Assembly: GCF_014650555.1 (NCBI RefSeq)
Contig: NZ_BMVE01000020.1
Location: forward strand, 1 to 64,000
Origin: Streptomyces goshikiensis
GTDB taxonomy: Bacteria > Actinomycetota > Actinomycetes > Streptomycetales > Streptomycetaceae
DNA length: 64,000 bases
Direction: 5' to 3'
Below are positions 32,924 to 40,569 of this stretch, piece by piece. Numbering within the stretch: the first letter of the stretch is position 1; every line of letters begins with the position of its first letter. The notes beneath the pieces were generated by a model. The model saw only the letters and a list, made by a program, of their open reading frames with translations. It was not told the DNA's origin and made no database searches. A program made the translations under genes and the position numbers.

Positions 32924-33610
32924 GTGAAGAGCACGTCGAGTGCCCACCCGCAGGACGCCGGCGAGACGGCCGGACGCACCGACCTCGGCCGCCGAATCGC
33001 GGCCCGCCGCACCGCCCTCGGTCTCAGCCGTGAAGAACTGGGCCGGAAGTGCGGAGCCGACGGCAACTACATCACCTACCTGGAGGAACACGCCGCCGCT
33101 CCCGCCATCGGCACCCTCGTCCGCATGGCCGACGTACTCGGTGTCACGGTCGACGATCTGACCGGCGCGAACGCCGACCGCGTCCGCGGCCGTTCCACCG
33201 CCCGCCGCGACACCGCGCTGGCGCCGCTGGAGGAGGCCGAGTGCCGAAGCCTGCTGGGCACGCACGGAGTGGGACGCATCGCCGTCTTCACTCCCGAAGG
33301 CCCGGCCGTCCTCCCGGTCAACTACCTGATCGCGGGCCCCGACATCGCGTTCCGCACCGCCGTGGAGGCCCTGGCGGCCAGAGCGGAGGGCACACAGGTC
33401 GCCTTTGAGATCGACAACATCGACGACGTCACCGCCGGAGGCTGGAGCGTCCTGGCCGTGGGCGAGCTGGAAGCCGTCACAGAGCCCGAGGAGATCCGGC
33501 ACCTGACGGCCATGGCCCGCTCCCAGCCCTGGGCGGGCGGCCCCCGCACCCACTGGATGAAACTCACCCCTGTCCGGCTCACCGGCCGACGCGTGGCCCA
33601 CGAGTCATGA
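32924..33610 (+). CDS. XRE helix-turn-helix plus pyridoxamine-oxidase-like fusion
   Basis: 228 residues from GTG 32924; GTG 32915, overlapping the previous stop, is the alternative (AGGAG fits 32924 better). Residues about 20-80 form an XRE-type HTH (GRRIAARRTALGLSREELGR then ADGNYITYLEEHAAAPAIGT). The rest is a split-barrel flavin-binding domain: EEAECRSLLGTHGVGRIAVF, GPAVLPVNYLIAGPDIAFRT, and FEIDNIDDVTAGGWSVLAVG. A DNA-binding domain fused to a flavin or F420 barrel suggests a redox-responsive regulator. A stand-alone barrel paralogue lies at 45477-45971. Confidence 0.85.
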   Translation: MKSTSSAHPQDAGETAGRTDLGRRIAARRTALGLSREELGRKCGADGNYITYLEEHAAAPAIGTLVRMADVLGVTVDDLTGANADRVRGRSTARRDTALAPLEEAECRSLLGTHGVGRIAVFTPEGPAVLPVNYLIAGPDIAFRTAVEALAARAEGTQVAFEIDNIDDVTAGGWSVLAVGELEAVTEPEEIRHLTAMARSQPWAGGPRTHWMKLTPVRLTGRRVAHES

Positions 33611-34205
33611 ACGAGGTGGACGCGGTCGTCTTCGACACCGATGGCGCGCTCCTCGCCACGGCGGTGTGCCACGCGGTCACGTGGCACACCGCCCTTGAAG
33701 ACCGAGCGGCTGGTCGAGTCCCTGTGCACCCTCGGCAACGGTCGCTTCGCCACGCGGGGATCAGCTCCCGAGAGTGCCGCGGGCGACGGCCCTGCGCTAC
33801 CGCTGCCTGCCCGACGACGCACCACCCGGCGACTGGCTCACCCCTGATCACCCGCCCCTGCGCCACTGTCGCGTCACGCTGGACCCGCAGGCGGGAACGC
33901 TCACCCGCCGCATGCTCTTCCACGACACCGAAGGCCGCCGCCTGGGCGTCACCCACGGGCACGGCCTCCGGCACCCGTCGGGAAGGTGTGTACGGCCACC
34001 GCGGTTCCGGCAGACGTTCGTCCTGCCGATCAGTCCCGCGGAGCCGGCGGTGGTCGTCAAGACCGCAGCCCTGTGCACCTCGCTCGACCGCCCTGGGGCG
34101 ACCCCGCGAAGAGCAGCCTCGACACATCGACCCGGTGCCGCTTTCCGAGGCACCGGCCTCCGCGTCTCAGCAGGTCAGGAGAGGTGGTCCGCCTGTTCCG
34201 GCAGC
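33607..34205 (+). pseudogene. Wreck of HAD / glycoside hydrolase 65 gene(s)
   Basis: The start MNEVDAVVFDTDGALLATAV (ATG 33607, overlapping the preceding TGA) is the N-terminus of a HAD hydrolase of the beta-phosphoglucomutase type. Then, in other frames, come TERLVESLCTLGNGRFATRG, VTLDPQAGTLTRRMLFHDTE and AEPAVVVKTAALCTSLDRP, which are stretches of the N-terminal domain of GH65 maltose/trehalose phosphorylases. Frame changes occur at several points and large parts are missing. The gene originally may have been a HAD-GH65 fusion for disaccharide breakdown. It is dead. Confidence 0.65.
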
Positions 34206-35198
34206 CTACTGCTGGACCTCCAGAACGTCGGTGACGGGGCGGCGGGGCGTTTCGGGCCCGGGGGGCCCGTAGCCCAAGCGCAGGACCATCTGGACGTGGC
34301 CCATGTCCTCCAGCGGGTCGCGGGCCGTCCACCGCAGTTCCGGCCATTCGAGGGGCTGTGAGGTCATCGAGGTGGCCAGGCCGTCGGCGGTGGCCTGGAG
34401 GAGGACACGCTCCAGCGCTTGTCCGGCCCGCATCCAGTCGGCTGGCGTGTCCGCCGGGGTGCCGAGCAGAGCCAGCTGCGGCCGCCGCTCGAACACGGCC
34501 CAGCCGCGATCCGTCGCAGGACGGTCCCGCCCGAAGTCCCGTACGGGGGAGGGGCCCCGGGAACTGCGCGGACCGAACGCGGCGGTGGGAATGCCGTCAC
34601 GGCGTGTTCCGGTCGAGGTACGTGTTTCGGCGGCCCAGGCGGAGGTCTCGGCCCGGACGAGCGGATCGATGTCCTCCCGCTGCTCCGCGTCGCGCACCAA
34701 CCCGAGCACGGTCTCGACGTGCCAGTCGCCGGGGACGGTCAGCCGGCAACCCTCCAGGCGGGCGGCGCTCTTCAACCCGTCCATGAGGGCGTCCGGCACC
34801 GGCTCATCGGCGAACGGGAAGCGGCTGGTGTGCCGGCGCCGGAGAGCGGGGTGCAGGGCGGCGAGCTCGTGGTCCTCGTCGGAGAGTGCCTTGAGGGCTG
34901 CCGTCGCCAGCAGCCACGGCCGGGAGCCGTCGGGCAGCAACCGCACGCGAGCCTGGAATCCGTGGTGAACGGCCGACACTCGCAGGTTGAACAGGGCGGC
35001 CGCACAGCCGAGGTGCAGAGCCCGGTGACTGGGATCGGTCCGCGTCATGGCGCGGTCCGGATCGCCGTGCAGTTCGACGACGTTGGCCTCAGGCCTGAAC
35101 ACGAACCTCCACGGCTGCGCGTTGTGCATGGACGGGGCGGTGACGGCGTCGCCGACGAGCTCGGCGACGGTGCCGGGGGCAAGGGTCGTTGCGGTCAC
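34206..35198 (-). CDS. Acg-family nitroreductase-like protein
   Basis: 330 residues from ATG 35198. The N-terminus LVGDAVTAPSMHNAQPWRFV is the signature of the Acg family (flavin-binding nitroreductase fold with two halves; M. tuberculosis acg is part of the DosR regulon). Further on RRRHTSRFPFADEPVPDALM and LERVLLQATADGLATSMTSQ are family-typical. The proteins bind FMN in a closed pocket and may sequester it in dormancy. The start overlaps the end of a truncated universal stress gene (35195), and both sit behind a tandem palindrome at 35441-35477. This supports membership in the same hypoxia regulon. Confidence 0.88.
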   Translation of the reverse strand: MTATTLAPGTVAELVGDAVTAPSMHNAQPWRFVFRPEANVVELHGDPDRAMTRTDPSHRALHLGCAAALFNLRVSAVHHGFQARVRLLPDGSRPWLLATAALKALSDEDHELAALHPALRRRHTSRFPFADEPVPDALMDGLKSAARLEGCRLTVPGDWHVETVLGLVRDAEQREDIDPLVRAETSAWAAETRTSTGTRRDGIPTAAFGPRSSRGPSPVRDFGRDRPATDRGWAVFERRPQLALLGTPADTPADWMRAGQALERVLLQATADGLATSMTSQPLEWPELRWTARDPLEDMGHVQMVLRLGYGPPGPETPRRPVTDVLEVQQ

Positions 35199-35380
35199 GG
35201 GACTGTTCCTGTCTGTGCGGCCTTAGTCGTGTGCGCGACGGCGACTGGTGAGCGGGCGTGATGGATCACCGCGTGGGTGATGGGGCCGACGCGGGCGCCG
35301 CCGAGAGCCGAGCGGCGTATGCGCCTGCCGGCCACGATGAGTGCCGCGCCGGCGGACGCTACCGTGATCCGGTGCGACAT
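35195..35380 (-). pseudogene. Truncated universal stress protein (C-terminal stub)
   Basis: 61 codons. The sequence ALIVAGRRIRRSALGGARVG then PITHAVIHHARSPVAVAHTT is the last beta-strand/helix part of a UspA domain, including the phosphate-binding G-x-x-G-x-x(9)-G-S/T-like segment. The first ~80 per cent of the protein is missing. It is preceded by good regulatory boxes and overlaps the next gene by four bases, so it may still be transcribed and may serve translational coupling for the nitroreductase. Confidence 0.65.
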
Positions 35381-35407
35381 GGCGTTCCTCCTGTGGCTGA
35401 TCGGCTC

Positions 35408-35840
35408 TTACAGGCTCCGCCGTTCGCCGTGCTCCGGGTAGGGCCCGAGCGGCCCTACCCGGGGACCGAACGGCCCACCCGGGCCAACCGGCCGGCCGTG
35501 TCGACGACCGGCAGCCGACGGAGCAGGTCGGCTTGTGTCGTCGGTACGGGCTCTGACATGCGATGCCACGGCGACGACTCCATCGAGTTGCCCGACGAGG
35601 CCGAGCAGCACGGGCAGTTGACTCCGGCGCTCGACGCGGCCGTTCAGCGTGACGCTGCCGTCCACCACGTGGACGTCGACGTCACCGGCCGGCACGCCGA
35701 GTACCTCCGTGAGGACCTCGTCGGTGACCCGCCGGCGTATCTCGGAGTCGGGGCGGACGAACAGGTGCAGTAGGTCCCTGCGCGTGACGATGCCGACCAG
35801 CCGGTCCTCCTCGTCCACGACGGGTAGCCGCACGATGCCC
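35408..35840 (-). pseudogene. 5'-truncated CBS-BON protein
   Basis: The frame encodes the second half of a CBS domain (VRLPVVDEEDRLVGIVTRRD) and then a full BON domain (VDVHVVDGSVTLNGRVERRS), in the same order as the intact proteins at 29352 and 39779. The first CBS domain and start region are gone; the frame upstream is non-coding DNA belonging to the promoter of the divergent stress protein. It ends at 35408 with a short extra tail. Confidence 0.65.
35441..35477 (-). promoter_or_regulatory. Tandem DevR/OsdR-like boxes before USP stub and nitroreductase
   Basis: GGGCCCGAGCGGCCCT (35441-35456) and GGGACCGAACGGCCCA (35462-35477), 21 bp centre to centre. They lie inside the end of the truncated CBS-BON frame, 61 bases before the USP stub. 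Confidence 0.6.
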
Positions 35841-35921
35841 TTCCAGCTCCGCTGTGTCACGCGAGGCCGGTGCCTGAGCCGGGTGTGCCCCCACCATCCC
35901 GCCCCAGACCGTGGACGATCG

Positions 35922-36036
35922 AGGGCCGGACGGCCCCGCCCGGGGGACGTGGGGGCCGGGCGGGCCGGAGGAACGGGGACGGGGTGGCGTCGGGCGGTGG
36001 GGACCATCGGTTCCGGTCGTGGTCCCGTACGGCCCT
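35922..36036. promoter_or_regulatory. Two tandem box pairs upstream of universal stress gene
   Basis: AGGGCCGGACGGCCCC (35922-35937) with a weaker copy at 35943-35958, 21 bp apart; and a second pair, a weak copy near 36000-36015 and GGTCCCGTACGGCCCT (36021-36036), also 21 bp apart. The second pair ends 66 bases before the GTG of the stress gene. The first pair probably served the now-truncated divergent CBS-BON gene. Confidence 0.5.
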
Positions 36037-36102
36037 CCACACCGGGCGCTGCCGGTGCCAGCGTGGGTGGTGTCCGCATCGGCTTCTCGGTTGGGAGGAA
36101 CC

Positions 36103-37011
36103 GTGGAAAACACATTCCGCACCCCGGACACGAGCACGGTGGTCGTAGGCGTGGACGGCTCGGACACAGCCCGCGCCGCCGCCATGTGGGCAGCGGGGGA
36201 GGCCGTACGCCGCGACCAGCCCCTGCACATCGTCTACGGGGCCGACACCGACGGCAGGGCGCTGTACCTGTCGGCGAAGACCACCGAACGGATCCGCGCC
36301 AACGGCCGGCAACTCCTGGACGACACGGCGAAGGCTGCGACGGACGCGTACCCCGGTCTGCACGTGAGCACGGAGTTCAGCCGGGCGGACGCCGCCCACA
36401 GCCTGCACCAGGCCGGTGCCCTGCACGGCACGATCGTGGTGGGCAACCGCGGTCTGGGCGGCTTCAGTTCCCTGATGCTCGGCTCGGTGGGCATGGACGT
36501 CGCTGCTGCCGCCAAGTCCCCGGTCATCGTCGTCCGCGGCATCGACGGGGCGCAGGAGACCGGCACCGTGCTCGCCGCCGTCCGCGACGAGCACGACCTC
36601 GTGCACGCCCGGTACGCCGCGCGCGAGGCCCAACTGCGCAAGGCGTCCCTCAGGCTCCTGCACGTGTGGAACGTGCTGGAATCCGTCGGCGAGGTGGTCA
36701 GCATGCTCGACGGCGTCGACGAGATCGCAGGCGCGCACGCCGATGCCCTGAGGGCCGTCACGGATGTGGTCCGCGATGAGTTCCCCGGTCTTGACGTGCG
36801 GGCCGACGCCGAGAAGAGCATCTCCGTCGCCGGCGTCCTGGTCGAGGCTTCCCGCCACGCCGACCTGCTCGTCATGGGCGGCCGCCGTGTTCCCAGCGCC
36901 CTCGGCCTCGCCCGCAACCTGGGCAGGGCCACGCACAGCGTGCTGCACCACGCGCACTGCCCCGTCCTCCTCATCCCCCGGACCGGCAGCGATCTCGGCA
37001 GCCGGTCATGA
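36103..37011 (+). CDS. Tandem universal stress protein
   Basis: 302 residues from GTG 36103, with GGGAGGAACC upstream. Two UspA domains: the first begins STVVVGVDGSDTARAAAMWA and ends IVVGNRGLGGFSSLMLGSVG, containing an ATP-binding G-x-x-G-x(9)-G pattern; the second (from about 150) ends LLVMGGRRVPSALGLARNLG and HSVLHHAHCPVLLIP. Two-domain Usp proteins of this type dominate the DosR regulon of mycobacteria, where they help survival without growth. Strong upstream boxes support the same control here. Confidence 0.9.
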   Translation: MENTFRTPDTSTVVVGVDGSDTARAAAMWAAGEAVRRDQPLHIVYGADTDGRALYLSAKTTERIRANGRQLLDDTAKAATDAYPGLHVSTEFSRADAAHSLHQAGALHGTIVVGNRGLGGFSSLMLGSVGMDVAAAAKSPVIVVRGIDGAQETGTVLAAVRDEHDLVHARYAAREAQLRKASLRLLHVWNVLESVGEVVSMLDGVDEIAGAHADALRAVTDVVRDEFPGLDVRADAEKSISVAGVLVEASRHADLLVMGGRRVPSALGLARNLGRATHSVLHHAHCPVLLIPRTGSDLGSRS

Positions 37012-37215
37012 CCGGCCGAGGGCGTGACGCCGGCGTCGGAATCGATCCGGCCAGGTCCGACACCGGCCGCACCACCGGGTTCTTCCCTGGCCCCGACGCC
37101 CGCGTCCGTCACCTGCACGCCGGGTCGAACATGTCCCCCCGTATGCAGCAGTAGCACCCTCGGGTGAGGGAGTTCCGCTCCTGCCGGGACTACGGTGAAG
37201 GAGGTGGTGCGCGCC

Positions 37216-38982
37216 ATGGTTCCTGTCGGCCGGAGGTGTGACATGTGCGCAGACGGCCGGCCCGCCCAGCGGGGCGTTCCACGGCTGCGGCTGGACGAGC
37301 TGCTCGACGAGCTCCAAGTACGCATGGAAGAGGTCCGGGGCACCCGCGACCGACTGAACGGCCTGCTGGAGGCCGTCATGTCGGTCGGCCGCGAGCTGGA
37401 CCTGCCCCAAGTCCTGCGCGGCATCGTCGAGGCCGCGGTCGTCCTCGTGGATGCCGAGTACGGCGCCCTCGGCGTCATCGGCAACGACCGGAAGCTGGCG
37501 GAATTCCTGCCCGTGGGCATCACGGACGACCTCCGCGCACAGATCGGCGACCTGCCCTCCGGCCACGGCATCCTCGGCGAGCTGATCCGGCACCCGGAGG
37601 CCTTGCGGCTGTCCGAGCTGTCCGAGCACCCCGCCTCCTACGGATTCCCGGCCCATCACCCGCCGATGCACTCCTTTCTCGGCGTTCCCATCCGCGTACG
37701 CGACGACGTCTTCGGCAACCTCTACCTCACCGAGAAGCGCGGCGGCGTCGCCTTCGACGAGGAGGACGAGGCGGTCCTGTCCACCCTCGCCGTCGCCGCC
37801 GGCATCGCCATCGAGAACGCCCGCCTCTTCGAGGAAGTCCGCCTGCGCGAGCGCTGGCTGGCCGCCGGATCGGACATCACCAGCGCGCTCCTCTCCGGCG
37901 CCCCCCAGGACGACGTCCTCGAAGGCATGCTGGAGCGGGCCAGGGACATCACCAGGGCCGACCTGGGTGTCCTCTACCTGCTCGGACCGTCCGGAGAACT
38001 GCGCGGCTCCCTGGCTCTGGGGGACGGCGCCGAAGGACACCGGGGCATCGCCTTGCCGAGCACCGCCGGGACCCTCGCCGAGGCCGCCGTGGCGAACGAC
38101 GGGCTGATCACGGTCGCGGACGTGGCGACCGACCCGCGCGTCACCGTCCGGCCGGAGCGGTGGACGGGATTCGGCCCGGCCGTCGCCGTCACCGTCGGCA
38201 CCCGGGAAAAACTCAGCGGCATCCTGGTCCTTGCCCGGCGCCACGGTCGCGCGGGGTTCACCACCGCCGAGGTCGCCGCCCTGCCCGGATTCGCGAGCCA
38301 GGCGGCCCTCGCCCTCGAACTGGCGCAGCGGCGGCGCGACGCCGAGCAGATGAGCTTGCTCGAAGACCACGACCGCATCGCCCGCGACCTCCACGACCTG
38401 GCCATCCAGCGCCTCTTCGCCACCGGCATGACCCTCCAGAGTGCCCAGCGCTTCGTCGACCACCCCCAGGCATCAGAACGCCTCGCCCGCGCCATCGACG
38501 ACCTGGACGCCACCATCAAGATCATCCGTTCGACCATCTTCGGGCTCCGCGATCACGAGGCACCCGGCGCGACACCCAAGCTGCGCTCCCGCACGGTCCA
38601 GGCCGTGGACGAGGCCGCCGCGGCCCTCGGATTCGCACCGGCGCTGCGGATGGAGGGGCTCATCGACACCGACGTACCGTCCGCGGTCGCCGACGAGGTC
38701 CTCGCCGTGCTCGGAGAGGCCCTGACGAATGTCGCCCGCCACGCCGAGGCCACCCGTGCGGACGTCTCGATCGTCGCGGCCGACGGGGTCCTCACCGTCA
38801 CCGTGGCCGACAACGGCGTAGGCCTGCGCGAAGGCGGCCGACGCAGCGGCCTGAGCAATCTCGCGGAACGCGCCGACAAGTTCGGCGGCAGCATGAAGGT
38901 GAGCTCACGGGTGGCCGATGCGTCGGGCACCCGCCTTGAGTGGTGGGTGCCGCTCGCCTCGCCGGCGGTGCCTACGAGGTGA
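37216..38982 (+). CDS. DevS/OsdK-like two-GAF sensor histidine kinase
   Basis: 588 residues from ATG 37216 with AAGGAGG upstream. Two GAF domains: the first covers about 45-210 (ELDLPQVLRGIVEAAVVLVD, then HPPMHSFLGVPIRVRDDVFG, the FLGVPIR signature typical of DevS/DosT), the second about 225-370. A HisKA_3 domain follows with H393 in DRIARDLHDLAIQRLFATGM. The HATPase has LGEALTNVARHAEATRADVS and a G box DNGVGL. DevS and DosT bind haem in GAF1 and sense O2, CO, NO or redox state; whether the haem His is present cannot be judged here. It is convergent with its probable partner, overlapping by 11 bases. Confidence 0.92.
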   Translation: MVPVGRRCDMCADGRPAQRGVPRLRLDELLDELQVRMEEVRGTRDRLNGLLEAVMSVGRELDLPQVLRGIVEAAVVLVDAEYGALGVIGNDRKLAEFLPVGITDDLRAQIGDLPSGHGILGELIRHPEALRLSELSEHPASYGFPAHHPPMHSFLGVPIRVRDDVFGNLYLTEKRGGVAFDEEDEAVLSTLAVAAGIAIENARLFEEVRLRERWLAAGSDITSALLSGAPQDDVLEGMLERARDITRADLGVLYLLGPSGELRGSLALGDGAEGHRGIALPSTAGTLAEAAVANDGLITVADVATDPRVTVRPERWTGFGPAVAVTVGTREKLSGILVLARRHGRAGFTTAEVAALPGFASQAALALELAQRRRDAEQMSLLEDHDRIARDLHDLAIQRLFATGMTLQSAQRFVDHPQASERLARAIDDLDATIKIIRSTIFGLRDHEAPGATPKLRSRTVQAVDEAAAALGFAPALRMEGLIDTDVPSAVADEVLAVLGEALTNVARHAEATRADVSIVAADGVLTVTVADNGVGLREGGRRSGLSNLAERADKFGGSMKVSSRVADASGTRLEWWVPLASPAVPTR

Positions 38983-39703
38983 TCCGCGGCTGGTGCCTCG
39001 GGGGAGGCGCTCCGTCACGCGTGTGTCCTTGATCGTGGACCTGGGCGGCGATGACGGCGGCCTGGACCCGCCGTTCGACCCCCAGTTTGCCCAGCAGCCG
39101 GGAGATGTGGTTCTTGACGGTCTTCTCCGACAGGTAGAGCCGTTTGGCGATCTGGCGGTTGGTGAGGCCGTCGCCGATCAGTTCGAGTACGGCACGCTCC
39201 CGCTCGGAGAGGGCGGCGAGGCGGGTGTCCTCGGGCGCCTTCGCGGCTTCGGGTTCGCGCAGGCGGTGCATCAAGCGAGCGGTCGTGGCCGGATCGAGCA
39301 TCGACTGTCCCGTGGCGACCGTGCGAATGGCGGAGACCAGGTCGGACCCCTTGATCTGCTTCAGCACGTACCCCGCGGCCCCTGCCATGATCGCGTCCAG
39401 CAGGGCGTCCTCGTCGTCGAACGACGTCAGCATCAGGCAGGCCAGATCCGGCATCCGGGAGCGCAGCTCCCGGCAGACGGTGATTCCGTCGCCGTCGGGC
39501 AGCCGTACGTCGAGGACGGCGACGTCCGGGCGGAGCGCCGGCCCGCGGGCCAGGGCCTGGTCCGCGGTGCCCGCCTCGCCCACCACGGTGATGTCCGCCG
39601 GGGCATCGAGCAGGTCCCGCAGCCCGCGCCGGACCACCTCGTGATCGTCGAGGAGGAACACCCTGATGGGGGCCTCCGCAGAGGCGCCCGGTACGTCGGA
39701 CAT
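38972..39703 (-). CDS. DevR/OsdR-like response regulator (copy 1)
   Basis: 243 residues from ATG 39703; the longer frame upstream is noise. The receiver domain reads IRVFLLDDHEVVRRGLRDLL, phosphoacceptor D65 in VAVLDVRLPDGDG, and K in YVLKQIKG. The LuxR-type HTH is LSERERAVLELIGDGLTNRQ then AKRLYLSEKTVKNHISRLLG. This is highly similar to DevR/DosR (the DHEVVRRG start and KTVKNH recognition helix). It most likely binds the GGRCCG palindromes in this region. A 16-bp inverted repeat CAGGAC-GAGG-GTCCTG (39755-39770) upstream is either an autoregulatory site or the end hairpin of the CBS-BON gene. Confidence 0.92.
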   Translation of the reverse strand: MSDVPGASAEAPIRVFLLDDHEVVRRGLRDLLDAPADITVVGEAGTADQALARGPALRPDVAVLDVRLPDGDGITVCRELRSRMPDLACLMLTSFDDEDALLDAIMAGAAGYVLKQIKGSDLVSAIRTVATGQSMLDPATTARLMHRLREPEAAKAPEDTRLAALSERERAVLELIGDGLTNRQIAKRLYLSEKTVKNHISRLLGKLGVERRVQAAVIAAQVHDQGHTRDGAPPPRHQPRITS

Positions 39704-39754
39704 GTTCGTCACCTGATCCGGATGACACCGCGCTTGCTTCCACTCGGATTGTCT

Positions 39755-39770
39755 CAGGACGAGGGTCCTG
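39755..39770 (-). promoter_or_regulatory. GGAC-N4-GTCC palindrome upstream of regulator
   Basis: Perfect CAGGAC-GAGG-GTCCTG, 52 bases before the regulator start and 9 bases after the stop of the CBS-BON gene. Spacing resembles the mycobacterial DevR core GGGAC-N4-GTCCC, but a terminator role is equally possible. Confidence 0.4.
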
Positions 39771-39778
39771 CGCACCCG

Positions 39779-40420
39779 CTAAGCCGGTGCGACGGCCCCG
39801 TCGAGCTCCATCCGGACGTCGACGACGCCCTCGACGGCGCGGATCGCCCGGGCGAGGAGCGGGACGAGGGCCCGGTCCCGCACCGGTCCCCGCAGGACGA
39901 CGACACCGTCCTGTACGGAGAAGTCCAAGGCCGTCCCCGGTGCCAGCTCGGCGAGCACGGCCTCGCGGATCTCCTGCCCCAGCTCCTCGTCGGGACGCAG
40001 GAACACCTTCAAGAGGTCGCCGCGGCTGACGACACCCTCCAGCAGGCCGACCTCGTTCACCACTGGAAGACGTTTGACGCCCTTGCGGGCCATGATGCGG
40101 GCGGCCTCGGTGACGGTGGCGCGGGGATGGACGGTCACGGCCGGGCTCGACATCAGGTCCTCGGCAAGCACACCGCCGGCCTTGGAGGCTTCGTCCAGCT
40201 GGTCCGGCATGACGGCCTCCTCGCGGCGGAACCCCTCCTTGAGCAGGAGGTCCGCTTCGGAAACGACCCCGACGACGCGACCCTCGCCCTCCAGGACGGG
40301 GACCGCGCTGACTTTCCATTCGTGCAACAGTTCGACGATCTCCTTGTAGGACGCCTCACGGCCAATGGCGATGGCGGTGTGCGTCATGACGTCACTGACG
40401 GTGGACTGAGAGACGGGCAT
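39779..40420 (-). CDS. CBS-pair plus BON domain protein (copy 2)
   Basis: 213 residues from ATG 40420, chosen for AAGGAG upstream (an ORF start 14 codons earlier has none). Two CBS domains (VSDVMTHTAIAIGREASYKE and VKRLPVVNEVGLLEGVVSRG) and a BON domain (LDFSVQDGVVVLRGPVRDRA). It is an obvious paralogue of the protein at 29352-30035. Its promoter region contains two exact palindromic boxes that also form the arms of a very strong hairpin after the phosphoketolase gene. A ligand- or membrane-binding stress function is inferred from family and context. Confidence 0.88.
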   Translation of the reverse strand: MPVSQSTVSDVMTHTAIAIGREASYKEIVELLHEWKVSAVPVLEGEGRVVGVVSEADLLLKEGFRREEAVMPDQLDEASKAGGVLAEDLMSSPAVTVHPRATVTEAARIMARKGVKRLPVVNEVGLLEGVVSRGDLLKVFLRPDEELGQEIREAVLAELAPGTALDFSVQDGVVVLRGPVRDRALVPLLARAIRAVEGVVDVRMELDGAVAPA

Positions 40421-40509
40421 GACCGGCTCCTTCGCCGTGGTCGATCGGTAGGGTCTCGACACGTCCAGCGTCGGCGTGTGGACATGTGCTTAGCCAGGGC
40501 CCCTGCGGG

Positions 40510-40562
40510 CCGAGACGGGGACCGACCGGCCCCGGCGCCGGGCCGGTCGGTCCCCGTCTCGG
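40510..40562 (-). terminator. 22-bp-stem hairpin: phosphoketolase terminator carrying two boxes
   Basis: CCGAGACGGGGACCGACCGGCC (40510-40531) and its exact complement (40541-40562) flank nine bases. It begins eight bases after the phosphoketolase stop. Each arm holds one GGRCCGnnCGGYCC box (40518-40533 and 40539-40554, 21 bp apart), so one element may serve both as terminator and as activator site for the CBS-BON gene 90 bases on. Confidence 0.7.
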
Positions 40563-40569
40563 TGCGGGC

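Noticed and set aside
35441..35477. GGGCCC-type boxes as simple terminator hairpins
   Set aside because: GGTAGGGCC-CGAGC-GGCCCTACC can fold, but the second box with 21-bp spacing and recurrence before several genes fits binding sites better; a terminator role for one box is not excluded.
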